Shown piece after piece: positions 17,899-27,141 of a stretch of DNA of 43,325 nt (within the stretch, counting starts at the first letter, position 1; every line of letters starts with the position of its first letter). The stretch comes from Enterovirga sp. GTDB lineage: Bacteria > Pseudomonadota > Alphaproteobacteria > Rhizobiales > Beijerinckiaceae. Below the pieces are notes generated by a model. The model was not told the DNA's origin. It searched no databases and worked only from the letters and a program-made list of their open reading frames with translations. Where the stretch lies: positions 1-43,325 of the forward strand of contig NZ_JAQGKF010000119.1 of NCBI RefSeq assembly GCF_028290205.1. Reading direction: 5' to 3'. The position numbers and the translations under genes are program-made.

Positions 17899-18411
17899 TC
17901 AGTTCTTCACCCACTCCGCGCAGCGCGGCGCGGCGGCCTCCGGCCCCCACGGCATGATCGGCACGCTCGAGGTCGAGTTCTTGGGCGAGCCTTCCACCAC
18001 CCGGTCCGAATAGACGAGATACACCAGCACGTTGCGCTTGGCGTCGCAGCCGCGCACGATCTGCATCGTCTTGAACAGGAGCGAGCGGCGCTCCTTGATC
18101 ATCACCTCGCCCTGCTCGAACTTCGCCTTGAACTGGATCGGCCCGATCTGCCGGCAGGCGAGCGAGATGTCCGAGACCTCCTCGGCAAGGCCGAGGCCCC
18201 CCTTGATGCCGCCCTTCTCGGGGACCGTGTAGTGGCAGGCCACGCCGCCCACGGCCGGGTCGTCAACGCCGTAGACCGCGAGCTTGTCGTTCGGGGTCAG
18301 CGGGCGCCAGACGGTGGACTTCTTGAAGATCGGGTCGGGATCGTCGGCCAGGGCGGGTGAGACCCCGCCGAGACATGCCGCCGCCGCCAGCACAAACCGC
18401 ATCCGCACCAT
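17899..18411 (-). CDS. CreA family periplasmic protein
   Basis: This 170-residue protein has a Sec signal (RFVLAAAACLGGVSPALADD) and the CreA family body. Matching blocks are VYGVDDPAVGGVACHY, KGGIKGGLGLAEEVSD, ISLACRQIGPIQF, RSLLFKTMQIVRGCDAKRN and the strongly conserved VVEGSPKNSTSSVPIMPWG. CreA is widespread in proteobacteria, and its biochemical role is not settled. The ATG at 18411 is favoured by GGGAG 7 nt upstream. A GTG one codon earlier and an ATG three codons later are alternatives. It lies 58 nt downstream of gltX on the same strand. Confidence 0.9.
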   Translation of the reverse strand: MVRMRFVLAAAACLGGVSPALADDPDPIFKKSTVWRPLTPNDKLAVYGVDDPAVGGVACHYTVPEKGGIKGGLGLAEEVSDISLACRQIGPIQFKAKFEQGEVMIKERRSLLFKTMQIVRGCDAKRNVLVYLVYSDRVVEGSPKNSTSSVPIMPWGPEAAAPRCAEWVKN

Positions 18412-18469
18412 CACCGCTCTCCCGACCGCACCCTATGTGGGGACTCGGGGGCCCGACGGAAATGGGCGG

Positions 18470-19807
18470 TCAGGCCGCCTCGCCGCGAAGACGCCGCAGG
18501 CTGCGGTCGCGCCCGATCAGTGGCAGAAGCTGCGCCAGTTCGGGCCCGTGATCGCGCCCGGTCAGAGCGAGACGGAGCGGGTGAAACAGGGCCCGGCCCT
18601 TGCGGCCAGTGGCCTCGCGCACGGCTGCGGTCCAGTCCCGCCAGGTCTCCTGGCTCCAGGGCTCCTCGGGCAGCAGGTCGGAGGCGGCCGCGGTCAGCGC
18701 GGCGTCCTCGATCACGGGCTCGACCGGCCCCTCGATCACCTGCCACCAGCCCGTCACGTCCATGAAGCGGGTGAGATTGCCCCTGACCGCCAGCCAGAAG
18801 GCCTCGCCGCCACCGACCTCGAGGGCGCGCAGCCGCTCCTCGGCTTCGGTCCAGGCCAGGCCGTGCAGCACGCGGGCGTTGAGGCTGTCGAGGTCGCTCT
18901 CGAGAAACTGCGCCGGCGCCCGCGACACGTGGGCGAGATCGACGAGGCCGCCGAGTTCGGCGAGGTCCGCCACCGGGCGCACGGGCTCGGGCGAGCCCAC
19001 AAGCACCGCCAGGGCCGCAACCGCCATGGGTTCGAGCCCGCTTTCCCGGAGGCTGCGGAGCGACAGCGCACCCGAGCGTTTGGAGAGCCCCTCCCCGCCC
19101 GCGGTGGTCAGCAGATTGTGGTGGCCGAAGGCCGGGATCGACGCGCCGAGGGCCTCCAGGATCTGGATCTGCACGGCCGTGTTGGTGACGTGGTCTTCGC
19201 CGCGGATCACGTGCGTGACCCCGAGGTCGGCATCGTCGGCCACAGAGGGCAGCGTGTAGAGATAGCTTCCGTCCTGGCGCACGAGCACCGGATCGGACAG
19301 CGAGCCGGTCTCGACGTGGGACGGCCCCCGCACGAGATCGTCCCAACCCACGCGGCGGTCTTCCAGACGGAAGCGCCAATGCGGGCGCCGGCCCTCGGCT
19401 TCGAACTGCGCGCGCTCGGCGCCGGAGAGCTCCAGCGCGGCGCGGTCGTAGACGGGGGGCCGCCCTCGGACAAGCTGGATGCGGCGGCGTCGGTCGAGTT
19501 CCTCCGCGGTCTCATAGCAGGGATAGAGCCGGCCGAGATCACGCAGCCGCCGGGCTGCTTCGTCGTAGGTGGCGAGCCGCTCGGATTGGCGCACCACGCG
19601 GTCCGGCGGGATGCCGAGCCAGCGCAGGTCCACCTCGATCGCATCCGCGTATTCGCGGCGCGACCGCTCGAGGTCGGTGTCGTCGAAGCGCAGAATGAAG
19701 GTGCCGCCCTCCCGCCGCGCGAACAGCGCGTTGAGGAGGGCCGTGCGGGCGTTCCCGATATGGATGAATCCTGTCGGGGACGGCGCAAAGCGGACGATCG
19801 GGCTCAT
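18470..19807 (-). CDS. gltX: Glutamyl-tRNA synthetase (GltX2-like)
   Basis: This 445-residue class I synthetase charges tRNA with glutamate. It shows [14 protein letters not shown] (HIGN at 16-19), [22 protein letters not shown] and the second signature as [10 protein letters not shown] (240-249) instead of the usual KLSKR. Many alphaproteobacteria carry two GltX paralogs. The GLSKR form and the lack of a cysteine zinc knuckle make this look like the second one, whose tRNA choice (Glu or Gln) cannot be told from sequence alone. The ATG at 19807 is chosen because the protein's conserved N-terminus starts there. It is divergent from the microprotein gene. Confidence 0.93.
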   Translation of the reverse strand: MSPIVRFAPSPTGFIHIGNARTALLNALFARREGGTFILRFDDTDLERSRREYADAIEVDLRWLGIPPDRVVRQSERLATYDEAARRLRDLGRLYPCYETAEELDRRRRIQLVRGRPPVYDRAALELSGAERAQFEAEGRRPHWRFRLEDRRVGWDDLVRGPSHVETGSLSDPVLVRQDGSYLYTLPSVADDADLGVTHVIRGEDHVTNTAVQIQILEALGASIPAFGHHNLLTTAGGEGLSKRSGALSLRSLRESGLEPMAVAALAVLVGSPEPVRPVADLAELGGLVDLAHVSRAPAQFLESDLDSLNARVLHGLAWTEAEERLRALEVGGGEAFWLAVRGNLTRFMDVTGWWQVIEGPVEPVIEDAALTAAASDLLPEEPWSQETWRDWTAAVREATGRKGRALFHPLRLALTGRDHGPELAQLLPLIGRDRSLRRLRGEAA

Positions 19808-19920
19808 GGGAAGCCTGTAGCCGGTCGGGGCCGGACTGTCGCCCTTGGCCGGCCTGTGCCCCACACCCTCCTGCAGCCGCGGCGGGAACGATCCCTCCGT
19901 CCGGATGGGAACCGCTCAAG

Positions 19921-19949
19921 CTTGACGCCGTTGTGAAGCTACATACGGT
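19921..19949 (+). promoter_or_regulatory. Candidate promoter of the microprotein gene
   Basis: A perfect CTTGAC (19921-19926) lies 17 nt before TACGGT (19944-19949). The -35 is part of the palindrome TCAAGCTTGA (19916-19925). The predicted start of transcription would fall almost on the Shine-Dalgarno at 19951-19956, so the true -10 may lie slightly upstream (CTACAT at 19939-19944). Confidence 0.4.
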
Positions 19950-19964
19950 TGGAGGGTTTACATC

Positions 19965-20048
19965 ATGATGAAGGGCGGTCTTCTCTGGCTGATCGGCATC
20001 CCGCTGCCGATCATTCTTATCCTGTTCTTCATGGGATACCTGAGCTGA
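19965..20048 (+). CDS. 27-residue single-span membrane microprotein
   Basis: This is a 27-codon gene starting MMKGGLLWLIGIPLP and ending in FFMGYLS. Almost the whole chain is one hydrophobic span with a short basic N-terminus, so an inner-membrane microprotein is inferred. The case for translation is a strong GGAGGG 8 nt before the ATG at 19965, a candidate promoter just upstream, and a canonical intrinsic terminator 30 nt after the stop. I recall similar short proteins with an LWLIGIP-P core annotated as hypothetical in proteobacteria, but cannot name a family or function. Confidence 0.7.
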   Translation: MMKGGLLWLIGIPLPIILILFFMGYLS

Positions 20049-20077
20049 GCCCTCGGAGCTGAGATCAGCAAAGAAGG

Positions 20078-20102
20078 AGGGGCGGACTTCCGCCCCTTTT
20101 TC
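20078..20102 (+). terminator. Intrinsic terminator after the microprotein
   Basis: An 8-bp stem (AGGGGCGG 20078-20085 with CCGCCCCT 20090-20097) has a 4-nt loop and five T residues (20097-20101). It is the clearest rho-independent terminator in the window. It sits against the aroG stop on the other strand and may also end that transcript. Confidence 0.85.
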
Positions 20103-21487
20103 TATTCCGCCGCCGCCGGGATGGTGACACCGCGCGAGACCCGCTCGCGCTTGATCAGTTCCGCCGTCATGAAGGCGATCTCGAGCGCCTGGTCGGCGTT
20201 GAGACGCGGGTCGCAATAGGTGTGATAGCGGTCCTGCAGATCCGCATCGGACACGGCCCGCGCTCCGCCGCCGGTGCATTCGGTGACGTCCTTGCCGGTC
20301 ATCTCGAGATGCAGCCCGCCGGCATGCGTGCCCTCGGCCTGGTGCACGGCGAAGAAGCTCTCGACCTCCTGAACGATCATCTCGTAGGGCCGCGTCTTGT
20401 AGTTGCCCGACTTCACCGTGTTGCCGTGCATCGGGTCGCAGGACCACACCACCGTGCGGCCTTCCCGGACCATGGCCCGGATCAGGCCCGGCAGGTGCTC
20501 GCCGACTTTGCGCGCGCCGAATCGGCAGATCAGCGTCAGCCGGCCGGGCTCCCGCTCGGGATCCAGGATGTCGGCGAGGCGGAGCAGCCCGTCCGGCGTC
20601 AGCGACGGCCCGCATTTCAGCCCGATCGGGTTGCGGACGCCGCGGGCGTATTCGACATGGGCGTGATCGGGCTGCCGCGTGCGGTCACCGATCCACAGCA
20701 TGTGGCCCGACGTGGCGTAGGGATCGCCCGTGGTCGAATCGATCCGCGTCAGCGCCTCCTCGAAGCCCAGCAACAGGGCCTCATGGCTGGTGTAGAAGTC
20801 GGTGGTCCGCATCTCCTGGTGCATCTCGGGATTGATCCCGATGGCCCGCATGAAGGAGAGCGTTTCCGTGATGCGGTCGGCGAGTTCTACGTAGCGCGAG
20901 GCCTGATCGGGATCCCGCGCATAGCCGAGCATCCAGCGGTGCACGTTGTCGAGGTTGGCATAGCCGCCGGTCGCGAAGGCCCGGAGCAGGTTCAGGGTCG
21001 CGGCCGATTGCCGGTAGGCCTCGATCTGCCGCCTCGGGTCAGGCCGGCGCGAGGCCTCGTCGAAGCTGATGTCGTTGACGATGTCGCCGCGATAGCTCGG
21101 CCATTCCGCGTCGCCGATCCGTTCCGTCGGCGTGGAGCGCGGCTTGGCGAACTGCCCGGCGATGCGGCCGACCTTCACCACGGGCGAGGCGCCCGCGAAG
21201 GTCAGCACCACGGCCATCTGCAGGAAGACGCGGAAGAAGTCGCGGATGTTGTCGGCGGAATGCTCGGCAAAGCTTTCGGCGCAGTCGCCGCCCTGGAGGA
21301 GGAAGGCCTCGCCCGCCGCCACCTTGCCGAGCGCCGCCTTCAGCTTGCGGGCCTCGCCCGCGAAGACCAGCGGCGGAAATCCGGCAAGCTGTTTCTCGAC
21401 GGCGGCCAATGCCTCGGCCGGCTCGTAGACCGGCACCTGCTGGACGGGCTTCGACCGCCAGCTTCCGGGACTCCACCGCTCACCCAT
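20102..21487 (-). CDS. aroG: Class II 3-deoxy-7-phosphoheptulonate synthase
   Basis: This 461-residue plant/Mycobacterium-type (class II) DAHP synthase makes the first intermediate of aromatic amino acid synthesis from PEP and erythrose 4-phosphate. It shows the N-terminal W-S-P-x-S-W motif, [11 protein letters not shown] with the metal-binding Cys (about 69), [16 protein letters not shown] and [32 protein letters not shown] and [17 protein letters not shown] also match. The length is normal. It lies 89 nt downstream of the Crp/Fnr gene and has its own promoter candidate. Confidence 0.96.
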   Translation of the reverse strand: MGERWSPGSWRSKPVQQVPVYEPAEALAAVEKQLAGFPPLVFAGEARKLKAALGKVAAGEAFLLQGGDCAESFAEHSADNIRDFFRVFLQMAVVLTFAGASPVVKVGRIAGQFAKPRSTPTERIGDAEWPSYRGDIVNDISFDEASRRPDPRRQIEAYRQSAATLNLLRAFATGGYANLDNVHRWMLGYARDPDQASRYVELADRITETLSFMRAIGINPEMHQEMRTTDFYTSHEALLLGFEEALTRIDSTTGDPYATSGHMLWIGDRTRQPDHAHVEYARGVRNPIGLKCGPSLTPDGLLRLADILDPEREPGRLTLICRFGARKVGEHLPGLIRAMVREGRTVVWSCDPMHGNTVKSGNYKTRPYEMIVQEVESFFAVHQAEGTHAGGLHLEMTGKDVTECTGGGARAVSDADLQDRYHTYCDPRLNADQALEIAFMTAELIKRERVSRGVTIPAAAE

Positions 21488-21526
21488 GACCCTGCCCGTG
21501 CATCCTGCCGTATGAACCGGCGGGCG

Positions 21527-21555
21527 TTATAGGCAGCCCGTCCCGGGAAGGCGAG
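21527..21555 (-). promoter_or_regulatory. Candidate promoter of aroG
   Basis: On the minus strand CTCGCC (21550-21555) and CTATAA (21527-21532) are spaced by 17 nt. The -10 is close to the alphaproteobacterial consensus. The predicted leader is about 33 nt. Confidence 0.45.
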
Positions 21556-21576
21556 CGCCGAGGCGTCCTCTCCGGC

Positions 21577-22326
21577 TCAGGTGCCCGCCGTCACCGCCTC
21601 GGTGTGGGCGGCCTGGACGATCAGCCTGCGGTATTCGGCCTCGGGCACGCCGTAGATTCCGGCGCAGAGCTCCACCAGACCCGCGCGGTCGCGGATGATG
21701 ACGAGGCCGCGCCGCGACCGGATCAGGCCGCAGCCTTCGAGTTCGTGCAGCGCGACGGTGACCCCCGGACGGCGGACCGCCAGCATCATGGCCATGAAGT
21801 CGTGCGTGAGCTGCAGCTCGTCGCCGTCAATGCGGTCGTGCAGCATCAGAAGCCAGCGCGCCAGCCGCTGCTGCACGATCGCGACTCCGGCCGCCAGGGC
21901 GGTGTGGCTGACCTGGATCGAGAAGGCCTGCACGTAGCGCAGCAGCGCGCGGTGCAGGTCGGGGGAGCGGCGCAGCGCCCCGTTGAGGGCGGCCGCGGAG
22001 ACGCGTGAGGCAGTTCCGGGCACCTGGACCACCGTTTCGTGCGGGGATCGCCCGGCATCGGTCAGCACCGCGACACCGGACATGCCGTCCCGGCCGAACG
22101 GTCCCGCCTCCATGCGCCGGCCGGCCGGGTCCATCACCACAACCGAGGCAATGCCGGATTCGGGAAAGTAGACGGCACCGATCTCGGTGTTCGGCGCCTC
22201 CAGCACCTGCCCCTGCAGCAGGGTCACGGAGTCGAGAAGGGGCGCGAGGGCGGCGAGTTCCTCCCCCGGCAGCGAGGCGAGCAACTGGTTGCGGAACGCC
22301 GGTCTCGGACTCGTCATGGAGGTCAT
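21577..22326 (-). CDS. Crp/Fnr-type transcriptional regulator
   Basis: This 249-residue regulator has an N-terminal cyclic-nucleotide-binding-type beta-roll (roughly 20-140, with [13 protein letters not shown] and [10 protein letters not shown]). A long dimerisation helix ([19 protein letters not shown]) and a winged helix-turn-helix ([21 protein letters not shown], then [12 protein letters not shown]) follow. The RxA-type phosphate cassette of true CRP and the FNR cysteines are not visible, so the effector is unknown. The subfamily is common in Hyphomicrobiales. The ATG at 22326 has GGCGGGA just upstream; a second ATG at 22317 is less likely. It is divergent from the SDR gene, with a dyad between them. 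Confidence 0.9.
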   Translation of the reverse strand: MTSMTSPRPAFRNQLLASLPGEELAALAPLLDSVTLLQGQVLEAPNTEIGAVYFPESGIASVVVMDPAGRRMEAGPFGRDGMSGVAVLTDAGRSPHETVVQVPGTASRVSAAALNGALRRSPDLHRALLRYVQAFSIQVSHTALAAGVAIVQQRLARWLLMLHDRIDGDELQLTHDFMAMMLAVRRPGVTVALHELEGCGLIRSRRGLVIIRDRAGLVELCAGIYGVPEAEYRRLIVQAAHTEAVTAGT

Positions 22327-22362
22327 TCCCGCCTTGGGGCGACATGCTCCGCGCCCGGCAAA

Positions 22363-22380
22363 CTTGAGTATCAGGTCAAG
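22363..22380. promoter_or_regulatory. Dyad CTTGA-N8-TCAAG between divergent genes
   Basis: CTTGA (22363-22367) and TCAAG (22376-22380) form a perfect inverted repeat in the 132-nt space between the Crp/Fnr gene and the SDR gene. The half-site resembles the FNR TTGA core but with an 8-nt rather than 6-nt centre. It is a possible operator for the adjacent regulator. Confidence 0.35.
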
Positions 22381-22458
22381 CTTCCGCCGCGGCAATGCGA
22401 GAGCGACTTCCGCGCGGATGCGCGAGCCTCTACAGACCGGCCTTCGGGGAGGACGACA

Positions 22459-23211
22459 ATGAGCGAGCAGCACAAGGTAGCCCTGGTCACGGGAGCCGGC
22501 ACCGGAGTCGGCAAGGCGGCGGTCCTGTCGCTGCTGCGGGACGGCTTCTCGGTCGTTCTGTCCGGGCGGCGGCGCGAGCCCCTGGAGGAGGTCGCGGCGG
22601 CAGCCGAGCGGGGCCGCACGCTGGTGGTCCCGGGCGACGTGACCAAGCCCGAGGACGTCGCCGCGCTGTTCGGCCAGACCCAGCAGACCTACGGTCGGCT
22701 GGACGTGCTGTTCAACAATGCCGGCCGCGGCGCACCGGCGGTTCCCATCGAGGACCTGCCCCTCGAGACCTGGCGTGAGGTGGTCGACACCAACCTGACC
22801 GGCATGTTCCTGTGCATCCAGCACGCGTTCCGGATCATGAAGGACCAGACCCCGCGCGGCGGCCGCATCATCAACAACGGCTCCATCTCGGCCCACGCCC
22901 CGCGGCCGTTCTCGATCGCCTACACGGCGACGAAACACGCGGTGACGGGGCTGACCAAGTCGTGCTCGCTCGACGGCCGCGCCTACGACATCGCCTGCGG
23001 CCAGATCGACATCGGCAATGCCGATACCGCCATGGGCGGCCGCATGAAGGCCGGCGTGCCTCAGGCCAACGGCCAGATCGCCGCCGAGGCCGTGATGGAC
23101 CCGGCCGTCGTGGGCGACGCCGTGGCGCACATGGCCTCCCTGCCGCTGGCCGCGAACGTGCAGTTCATGACCGTCATGGCGACCAAGATGCCGTTCGTCG
23201 GCCGGGGCTGA
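22459..23211 (+). CDS. Short-chain dehydrogenase/reductase
   Basis: This 250-residue classical SDR has the cofactor motif TGAGTGVG (11-18), NNAG (87-90), a Ser around 143-145, and the catalytic Y156-x-x-x-K160 (YTATK). It is a soluble NAD(P)-dependent oxidoreductase with no readable substrate. The arginines after the second strand (SGRRREP) suggest NADPH use. The start at 22459 is set by GGGGAGGA 5 nt upstream. The gene runs away from the Crp/Fnr regulator and converges on gor. Confidence 0.93.
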   Translation: MSEQHKVALVTGAGTGVGKAAVLSLLRDGFSVVLSGRRREPLEEVAAAAERGRTLVVPGDVTKPEDVAALFGQTQQTYGRLDVLFNNAGRGAPAVPIEDLPLETWREVVDTNLTGMFLCIQHAFRIMKDQTPRGGRIINNGSISAHAPRPFSIAYTATKHAVTGLTKSCSLDGRAYDIACGQIDIGNADTAMGGRMKAGVPQANGQIAAEAVMDPAVVGDAVAHMASLPLAANVQFMTVMATKMPFVGRG

Positions 23212-23216
23212 GCCGA

Positions 23217-23240
23217 GGCGGCCCCGGCCTCCGGGCCGCC
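23217..23240. terminator. Bidirectional hairpin between SDR and gor
   Basis: A perfect 8-bp stem (GGCGGCCC 23217-23224 with GGGCCGCC 23233-23240) with an 8-nt loop lies between two convergent stops. It lacks a U-tract but its place supports a shared terminator. Confidence 0.5.
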
Positions 23241-23255
23241 CCCCTCCGCGGCCGC

Positions 23256-24641
23256 CTACCCGACCGCGACCGACTTCTTGGTCACGAACGGCGTCCGCAT
23301 CGTGACGAACTCTTCCGCCGCGGTCGGATGGACCGCGACGGTGCGGTCGAAATCGGCCTTGGTCGCGCCCATGCCGACCGCCACGGCCGCGAGCTGGATC
23401 ATCTCGCCCGCGTCGTGGCCGAGCACGTGCACGCCGAGCACGCGGTCGGTGGAGCCGTGCACGACGATCTTCATCAGCGTCCGCTCGTCCCGGCCGCTGA
23501 TCGTGGCCTTCATCGGCCGAAAGCTCGCCTTGAAGATCACCACGTCGCCGCCGTGCCGGGATCGCGCCGTGCTTTCGCTCATGCCTACCGTGCCGATCTC
23601 CGGGGTTGAGAAGACGCCCGTCGGGATCAGGCCGTGGTCCACGGCGGTCGGCCTGCCGCCGAAGACGGTGTCGGCGAAGGCATGGCCTTCCCGGATGGCA
23701 ATCGGCGTCAGGTTCGCCCGGTTGGTCACGTCGCCCACCGCCCAGATCGACGGCACGGCGCTGCGCGAGTGCAGGTCGACCGGGATGGCGCCGATCTCGT
23801 CGGTTGCCACGCCCACACCTTCGAGGCCGAGTCCGGCCGTGTGCGGCCGCCGCCCCGTCGCGACCAGGATCGCGTCGAACGGCAGCGTACGGCCATCGGA
23901 CAGGGTCGCCTGGAGCACGCGGCCGTCGCGCGCGATCCGCTCCAGCGTGGTGCCGAGCGCCAGGCCGATGCCACGCTTCGCATAGGCCTCGCCCAGCCCA
24001 TCGCGCAGATCCTCGTCGAAGCCGCGCAGCAGCTTGTCGCCGCGGTGGAGTAGCGTGGTTTCCGACCCGAGACCGGCGAAGATGCCGGCGAACTCGACCG
24101 CGATGTAGCCGCCGCCGATGATCAGGATCCTGTCCGGCCGGCTCTCGAGGTCGAACACCTCGTTCGAGGTGATGGCGAGCTCCCCGCCGGGAATCGGCGG
24201 GTCGAGCGACGGCGTCGCCCCGACCGCGACAAGGATGTGGCGGGCCCGGATGCGCCGCCCGGAGGCGAGCGCCACCGTGTTGGCATCTGCGATGGTGGCC
24301 CGCTCCTCATGGATCTCGACGCCGCTCGTCTGCAGGAGGGAGCGGTAGATCCCCTCGAGGCGCCGGATCTCCGTGTCCCTGTTGCGCTTCAGAACCGACC
24401 AGTCGAAGCGGGGCTCCCCGACATCCCAGCCGAACCCGCGCGCATCCTCGAACTCGTCCCGAAAGCGGCTGGCATAAACCATCAGCTTTTTCGGAACGCA
24501 GCCGCGGATCACGCAGGTTCCGCCCAGCCGGTATTCCTCGGCCAGCGCGACGCTCGCGCCGTGGCCGGCCGCGATTCGGGCGGCCCGCACCCCGCCCGAG
24601 CCGCCGCCGATCACGAACAGATCGACCTCGTCCTTCGCCAT
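23256..24641 (-). CDS. gor: Glutathione-disulfide reductase
   Basis: This 461-residue flavoprotein disulfide reductase keeps glutathione reduced with NADPH. It shows the FAD motif VIGGGSGG, the redox pair in GGTCVIRGCVPKK (C43, C48), a second Rossmann motif IIGGGYIAVEFAG, and HRGDKLLR with Arg residues typical of NADPH preference. It also has VGDVTNRANLTPIA, and the catalytic His-Glu in VHPTAAEEFV near the C-terminus. The length is normal. It is divergent from ctrA. Confidence 0.95.
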   Translation of the reverse strand: MAKDEVDLFVIGGGSGGVRAARIAAGHGASVALAEEYRLGGTCVIRGCVPKKLMVYASRFRDEFEDARGFGWDVGEPRFDWSVLKRNRDTEIRRLEGIYRSLLQTSGVEIHEERATIADANTVALASGRRIRARHILVAVGATPSLDPPIPGGELAITSNEVFDLESRPDRILIIGGGYIAVEFAGIFAGLGSETTLLHRGDKLLRGFDEDLRDGLGEAYAKRGIGLALGTTLERIARDGRVLQATLSDGRTLPFDAILVATGRRPHTAGLGLEGVGVATDEIGAIPVDLHSRSAVPSIWAVGDVTNRANLTPIAIREGHAFADTVFGGRPTAVDHGLIPTGVFSTPEIGTVGMSESTARSRHGGDVVIFKASFRPMKATISGRDERTLMKIVVHGSTDRVLGVHVLGHDAGEMIQLAAVAVGMGATKADFDRTVAVHPTAAEEFVTMRTPFVTKKSVAVG

Positions 24642-24829
24642 GTCGCGCCATTCCTCTGGCCAGAAGCGGGCCGCTTAGCGGCTCCCGGGAAGGATGAACA
24701 GCGAGGGCGGGCGCCGCGAGTTGCGCACAGGCTCCCCCGCAATCCGCGCCCGCCGCCGTATGGTTCATCGATTGTTAGCGGTTCCGCCTCATGCTTACCG
24801 GACTCCTACTCCTGCGCCCGGTGTCCCGC

Positions 24830-25525
24830 ATGCGTGTCCTGCTGATCGAAGACGATGCGATGGTCTCCCGCAGCGTCGAACTCATGCTCCGGGCCGAGAG
24901 TTTCAGCGTGTTCGCGACCGACCTCGGCGAGGAAGGCATCGATCTCGGCAAGCTGTACGATTACGACATCATCCTGCTCGACCTGAACCTCCCCGACATG
25001 TCGGGCTACGACGTGCTGAAGCAGCTGCGGGTGGCCAAGGTCAGGACCCCGGTGCTCATTCTGTCCGGCATGGCCGGAACGCAGGAGAAGGTGAAGGGAC
25101 TCGGCTTTGGAGCCGACGACTACCTGACCAAGCCCTTCCACAAGGACGAGCTGGTCGCCCGCATCCACGCCATCGTGCGCCGCTCGCAGGGCCACGCCGA
25201 GGCGGCGGTCCATTGCGGCGACCTGACCATCAAGGTCGAGGCCAAGCAGGCGGAGATCGCCGGCAAGGTCGTCAACCTGACGGGCAAGGAGTACCAGATG
25301 CTGGATCTCCTCGCCACGCGCCAGGGCTCGACGATCACCAAGGAGATGTTCCTCAACCACCTCTATGGCGGCATGGACGAGCCGGAGATGAAGATCATCG
25401 ACGTCTTCATCTGCAAGCTGCGCAAGAAGCTCGCGGACGCCTCCGGCGGCAAGAACTATATCGAGACGGTCTGGGGCCGCGGCTATACCCTGCGCGAGCC
25501 AGTTCCGCAGAAGCTCGCCGGCTAG
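24830..25525 (+). CDS. ctrA: Cell cycle response regulator CtrA
   Basis: This 231-residue OmpR-type response regulator is the master cell-cycle transcription factor of alphaproteobacteria, phosphorylated through CckA and ChpT. It starts [20 protein letters not shown] and has the phospho-acceptor D51 in [19 protein letters not shown]. The signature [27 protein letters not shown] and the winged-helix block [40 protein letters not shown] follow. These are near-identical to known CtrA. An ATG at 24791 would add 13 residues that known CtrA proteins lack. A GANTC site lies at 24801-24805 in the leader. Confidence 0.97.
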   Translation: MRVLLIEDDAMVSRSVELMLRAESFSVFATDLGEEGIDLGKLYDYDIILLDLNLPDMSGYDVLKQLRVAKVRTPVLILSGMAGTQEKVKGLGFGADDYLTKPFHKDELVARIHAIVRRSQGHAEAAVHCGDLTIKVEAKQAEIAGKVVNLTGKEYQMLDLLATRQGSTITKEMFLNHLYGGMDEPEMKIIDVFICKLRKKLADASGGKNYIETVWGRGYTLREPVPQKLAG

Positions 25526-25615
25526 TTTCCGGGCGCCCGTCTCCGCCCCGGCGGCAAGCGGGCCGGACGGCGCAAACCCCACCATTCCGGCCACGCCTCG
25601 GCGTCGCCCGGCCTC

Positions 25616-25645
25616 AGCCCCGGTCCCATCAGGAGCCGGGGCTTT
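25616..25645 (+). terminator. Likely terminator after ctrA
   Basis: An 8-bp stem (AGCCCCGG 25616-25623 with CCGGGGCT 25636-25643) with a 12-nt loop is followed by a short TTT run. It lies 90 nt past the ctrA stop. I see nothing else coding in 25526-25806. Confidence 0.6.
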
Positions 25646-25806
25646 ACGCATGTGGGCTCTGGATTCCCTTCGCTAACGATGTCCGACATCCCCGTGGAAC
25701 ATTCGCGCCAGGGCGGCATTCGTGACCTGAACGCGCACCCGTGCGGTCGCGCACAGATATCCGACAGTGACGGCCCTACGGCTGTTCCGTCGATCAGGGG
25801 AATAAG

Positions 25807-26082
25807 ATGAGCAGATTGCCAGAAGTTGTCGTGCTGATGCTTGGCTCGGCGCTCCTGACGGTCGGCCTCGCCGCGGCGGAAGCCCGGGACGGTCGCGCGG
25901 AGCAGGGTGCGGGGCCGGTGATCGAGACCCGCCTCCAGGTCTCTCCCGCCGAAAAGGCCCAGGCCGTTCAGGCCATCGCCGAGCAGATCGTGGACGGCCC
26001 CGCCTGCGGCCGCAAGGTCAAGGTCGTCTATGCCGGCTACGGCGAGGGCAACCGCGCGCCCTGCCCGCAGCCGGCCCGCTAA
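25807..26082 (+). CDS. Small secreted protein, unknown function
   Basis: This 91-residue protein has an N-terminal hydrophobic signal (VVVLMLGSALLTVGLAAAEA) and a mature part with two cysteines (67 and 86), perhaps one disulfide. I do not recognise a family. The start is supported by AGGGGA 5 nt before the ATG. Its stop overlaps the stop of the convergent methyltransferase gene by 4 nt. Periplasmic location is inferred from the signal only. Confidence 0.65.
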   Translation: MSRLPEVVVLMLGSALLTVGLAAAEARDGRAEQGAGPVIETRLQVSPAEKAQAVQAIAEQIVDGPACGRKVKVVYAGYGEGNRAPCPQPAR

Positions 26083-26816
26083 GAAAGCTCGGTTTCGGGC
26101 CCTCGGGCCGGACCGGCCCGAAGAACCAGTGCGGGCGCGATCCTGAGCGGCGCGCGCCCGCCCTTCACCGCCGAGACAAGGATGCGGACGGCGTCCCGCT
26201 CCGGATCGGACCGGACCGGAACCACGACGGTCGAGCCGAAGGCGGGCGCGAGCGCCGCGAGGCAGGTCTCGAGCGCGTCCGCCCGGTGCACGAGCGTGAG
26301 CCGGCCGCGTGGCTTCAGCAGCCAGGCGGCCACGCCGAGCCAGCCGTTCAGACCGCCCCCGCTGAACACATGCGCCGCCCGCCGGCCCGGATCGGGCGAG
26401 GGTGGGCTCCCCCCCTCGAAGAAGGGCGGATTGGTCAGCACCGCGTCGGCCATGCCGGCTGACAGGCCGGCCGCCCTCAGCGTGCGGCGGTCCGCGAACA
26501 GGTCGACATTCCGCACCTCGGCCTCGGCCTGCCCGTTGCGAACAAGATTTTCGCGCGCCAGCGCGGCGAGCAACGGGTCCCGCTCCACCAGCGTGAGCCG
26601 GATCCCGGGCACCCGCGCACCCGCCATCAGGCCCACTGCCCCGCTGGCGCTGCCAAGGTCGACCACGTGGTCGCCCGGCCGGAGATCGGCCTGCCCGGCC
26701 AGGAGCACGGCATCCGTTCCGGCCCGGTGACCCCTTCGCGGCTGGAGCAGCCGGACCCGGCCCTCGAGGAGCCGGTCGTCGGTGATCTCCGGCGCGTCGC
26801 AAGCCTCACGTGTCAC
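26079..26816 (-). CDS. TrmN6-like N6-adenine methyltransferase
   Basis: This 245-residue SAM-dependent methyltransferase has motif I as DLGSASGAVG (53-62) and the catalytic NPPF (129-132), which marks amino-group methylation of adenine. The early block LLQPRRGHRAGTDAVLLA matches the YfiC/TrmN6 group (tRNA1-Val A37). Related PrmC/HemK-like activities cannot be excluded. The start is a GTG at 26816, overlapping the DUF2007 gene by 11 nt, so the two are probably co-translated. No ATG exists near the expected N-terminus. Confidence 0.85.
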   Translation of the reverse strand: MTREACDAPEITDDRLLEGRVRLLQPRRGHRAGTDAVLLAGQADLRPGDHVVDLGSASGAVGLMAGARVPGIRLTLVERDPLLAALARENLVRNGQAEAEVRNVDLFADRRTLRAAGLSAGMADAVLTNPPFFEGGSPPSPDPGRRAAHVFSGGGLNGWLGVAAWLLKPRGRLTLVHRADALETCLAALAPAFGSTVVVPVRSDPERDAVRILVSAVKGGRAPLRIAPALVLRAGPARGPETELS

Positions 26817-27030
26817 GCAATTCGGCCCCGAGTCCCGCTTCGATCACCAGCCTGCGCGCCTCGTCGGCCCAATCCGCCGGCACCAGGAGGCGCCGCTGAA
26901 ACGCGCCGATGGACCCTTCCAGCACGCTGATGTGCGCGTCCGCGACCAGGACCGGGATGTCGTCCCCTTCCAGCAGGCGCCGCACGACGTCGAGGAGGAC
27001 GACGTCGTTGGTGCGGATCAATTCGAGCAT
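26806..27030 (-). CDS. DUF2007 domain protein
   Basis: This 74-residue protein starts MLELIRTNDVVLLDVVRRLLEG, then has IPVLVADAHISVLEGSIGAFQRRLLVPADWADEARRL. That is the whole of a DUF2007 domain, annotated as putative signal transducing protein but with no tested role known to me. The frame is open for 29 more codons upstream, but the domain starts exactly at the ATG at 27030. It precedes the TrmN6-like gene and is divergent from the polyprenyl synthase gene. Confidence 0.88.
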   Translation of the reverse strand: MLELIRTNDVVLLDVVRRLLEGDDIPVLVADAHISVLEGSIGAFQRRLLVPADWADEARRLVIEAGLGAELRDT

Positions 27031-27141
27031 GGGCCGAGAAGGATCCCGTGTTGCGGCAAGGCGCACGTTGCGGTGCACCGCGATGACATGCGAGGGAGCA
27101 TCATCCGGCTGGAGCATCGATCCGGCAACCGGGGACCGTAC

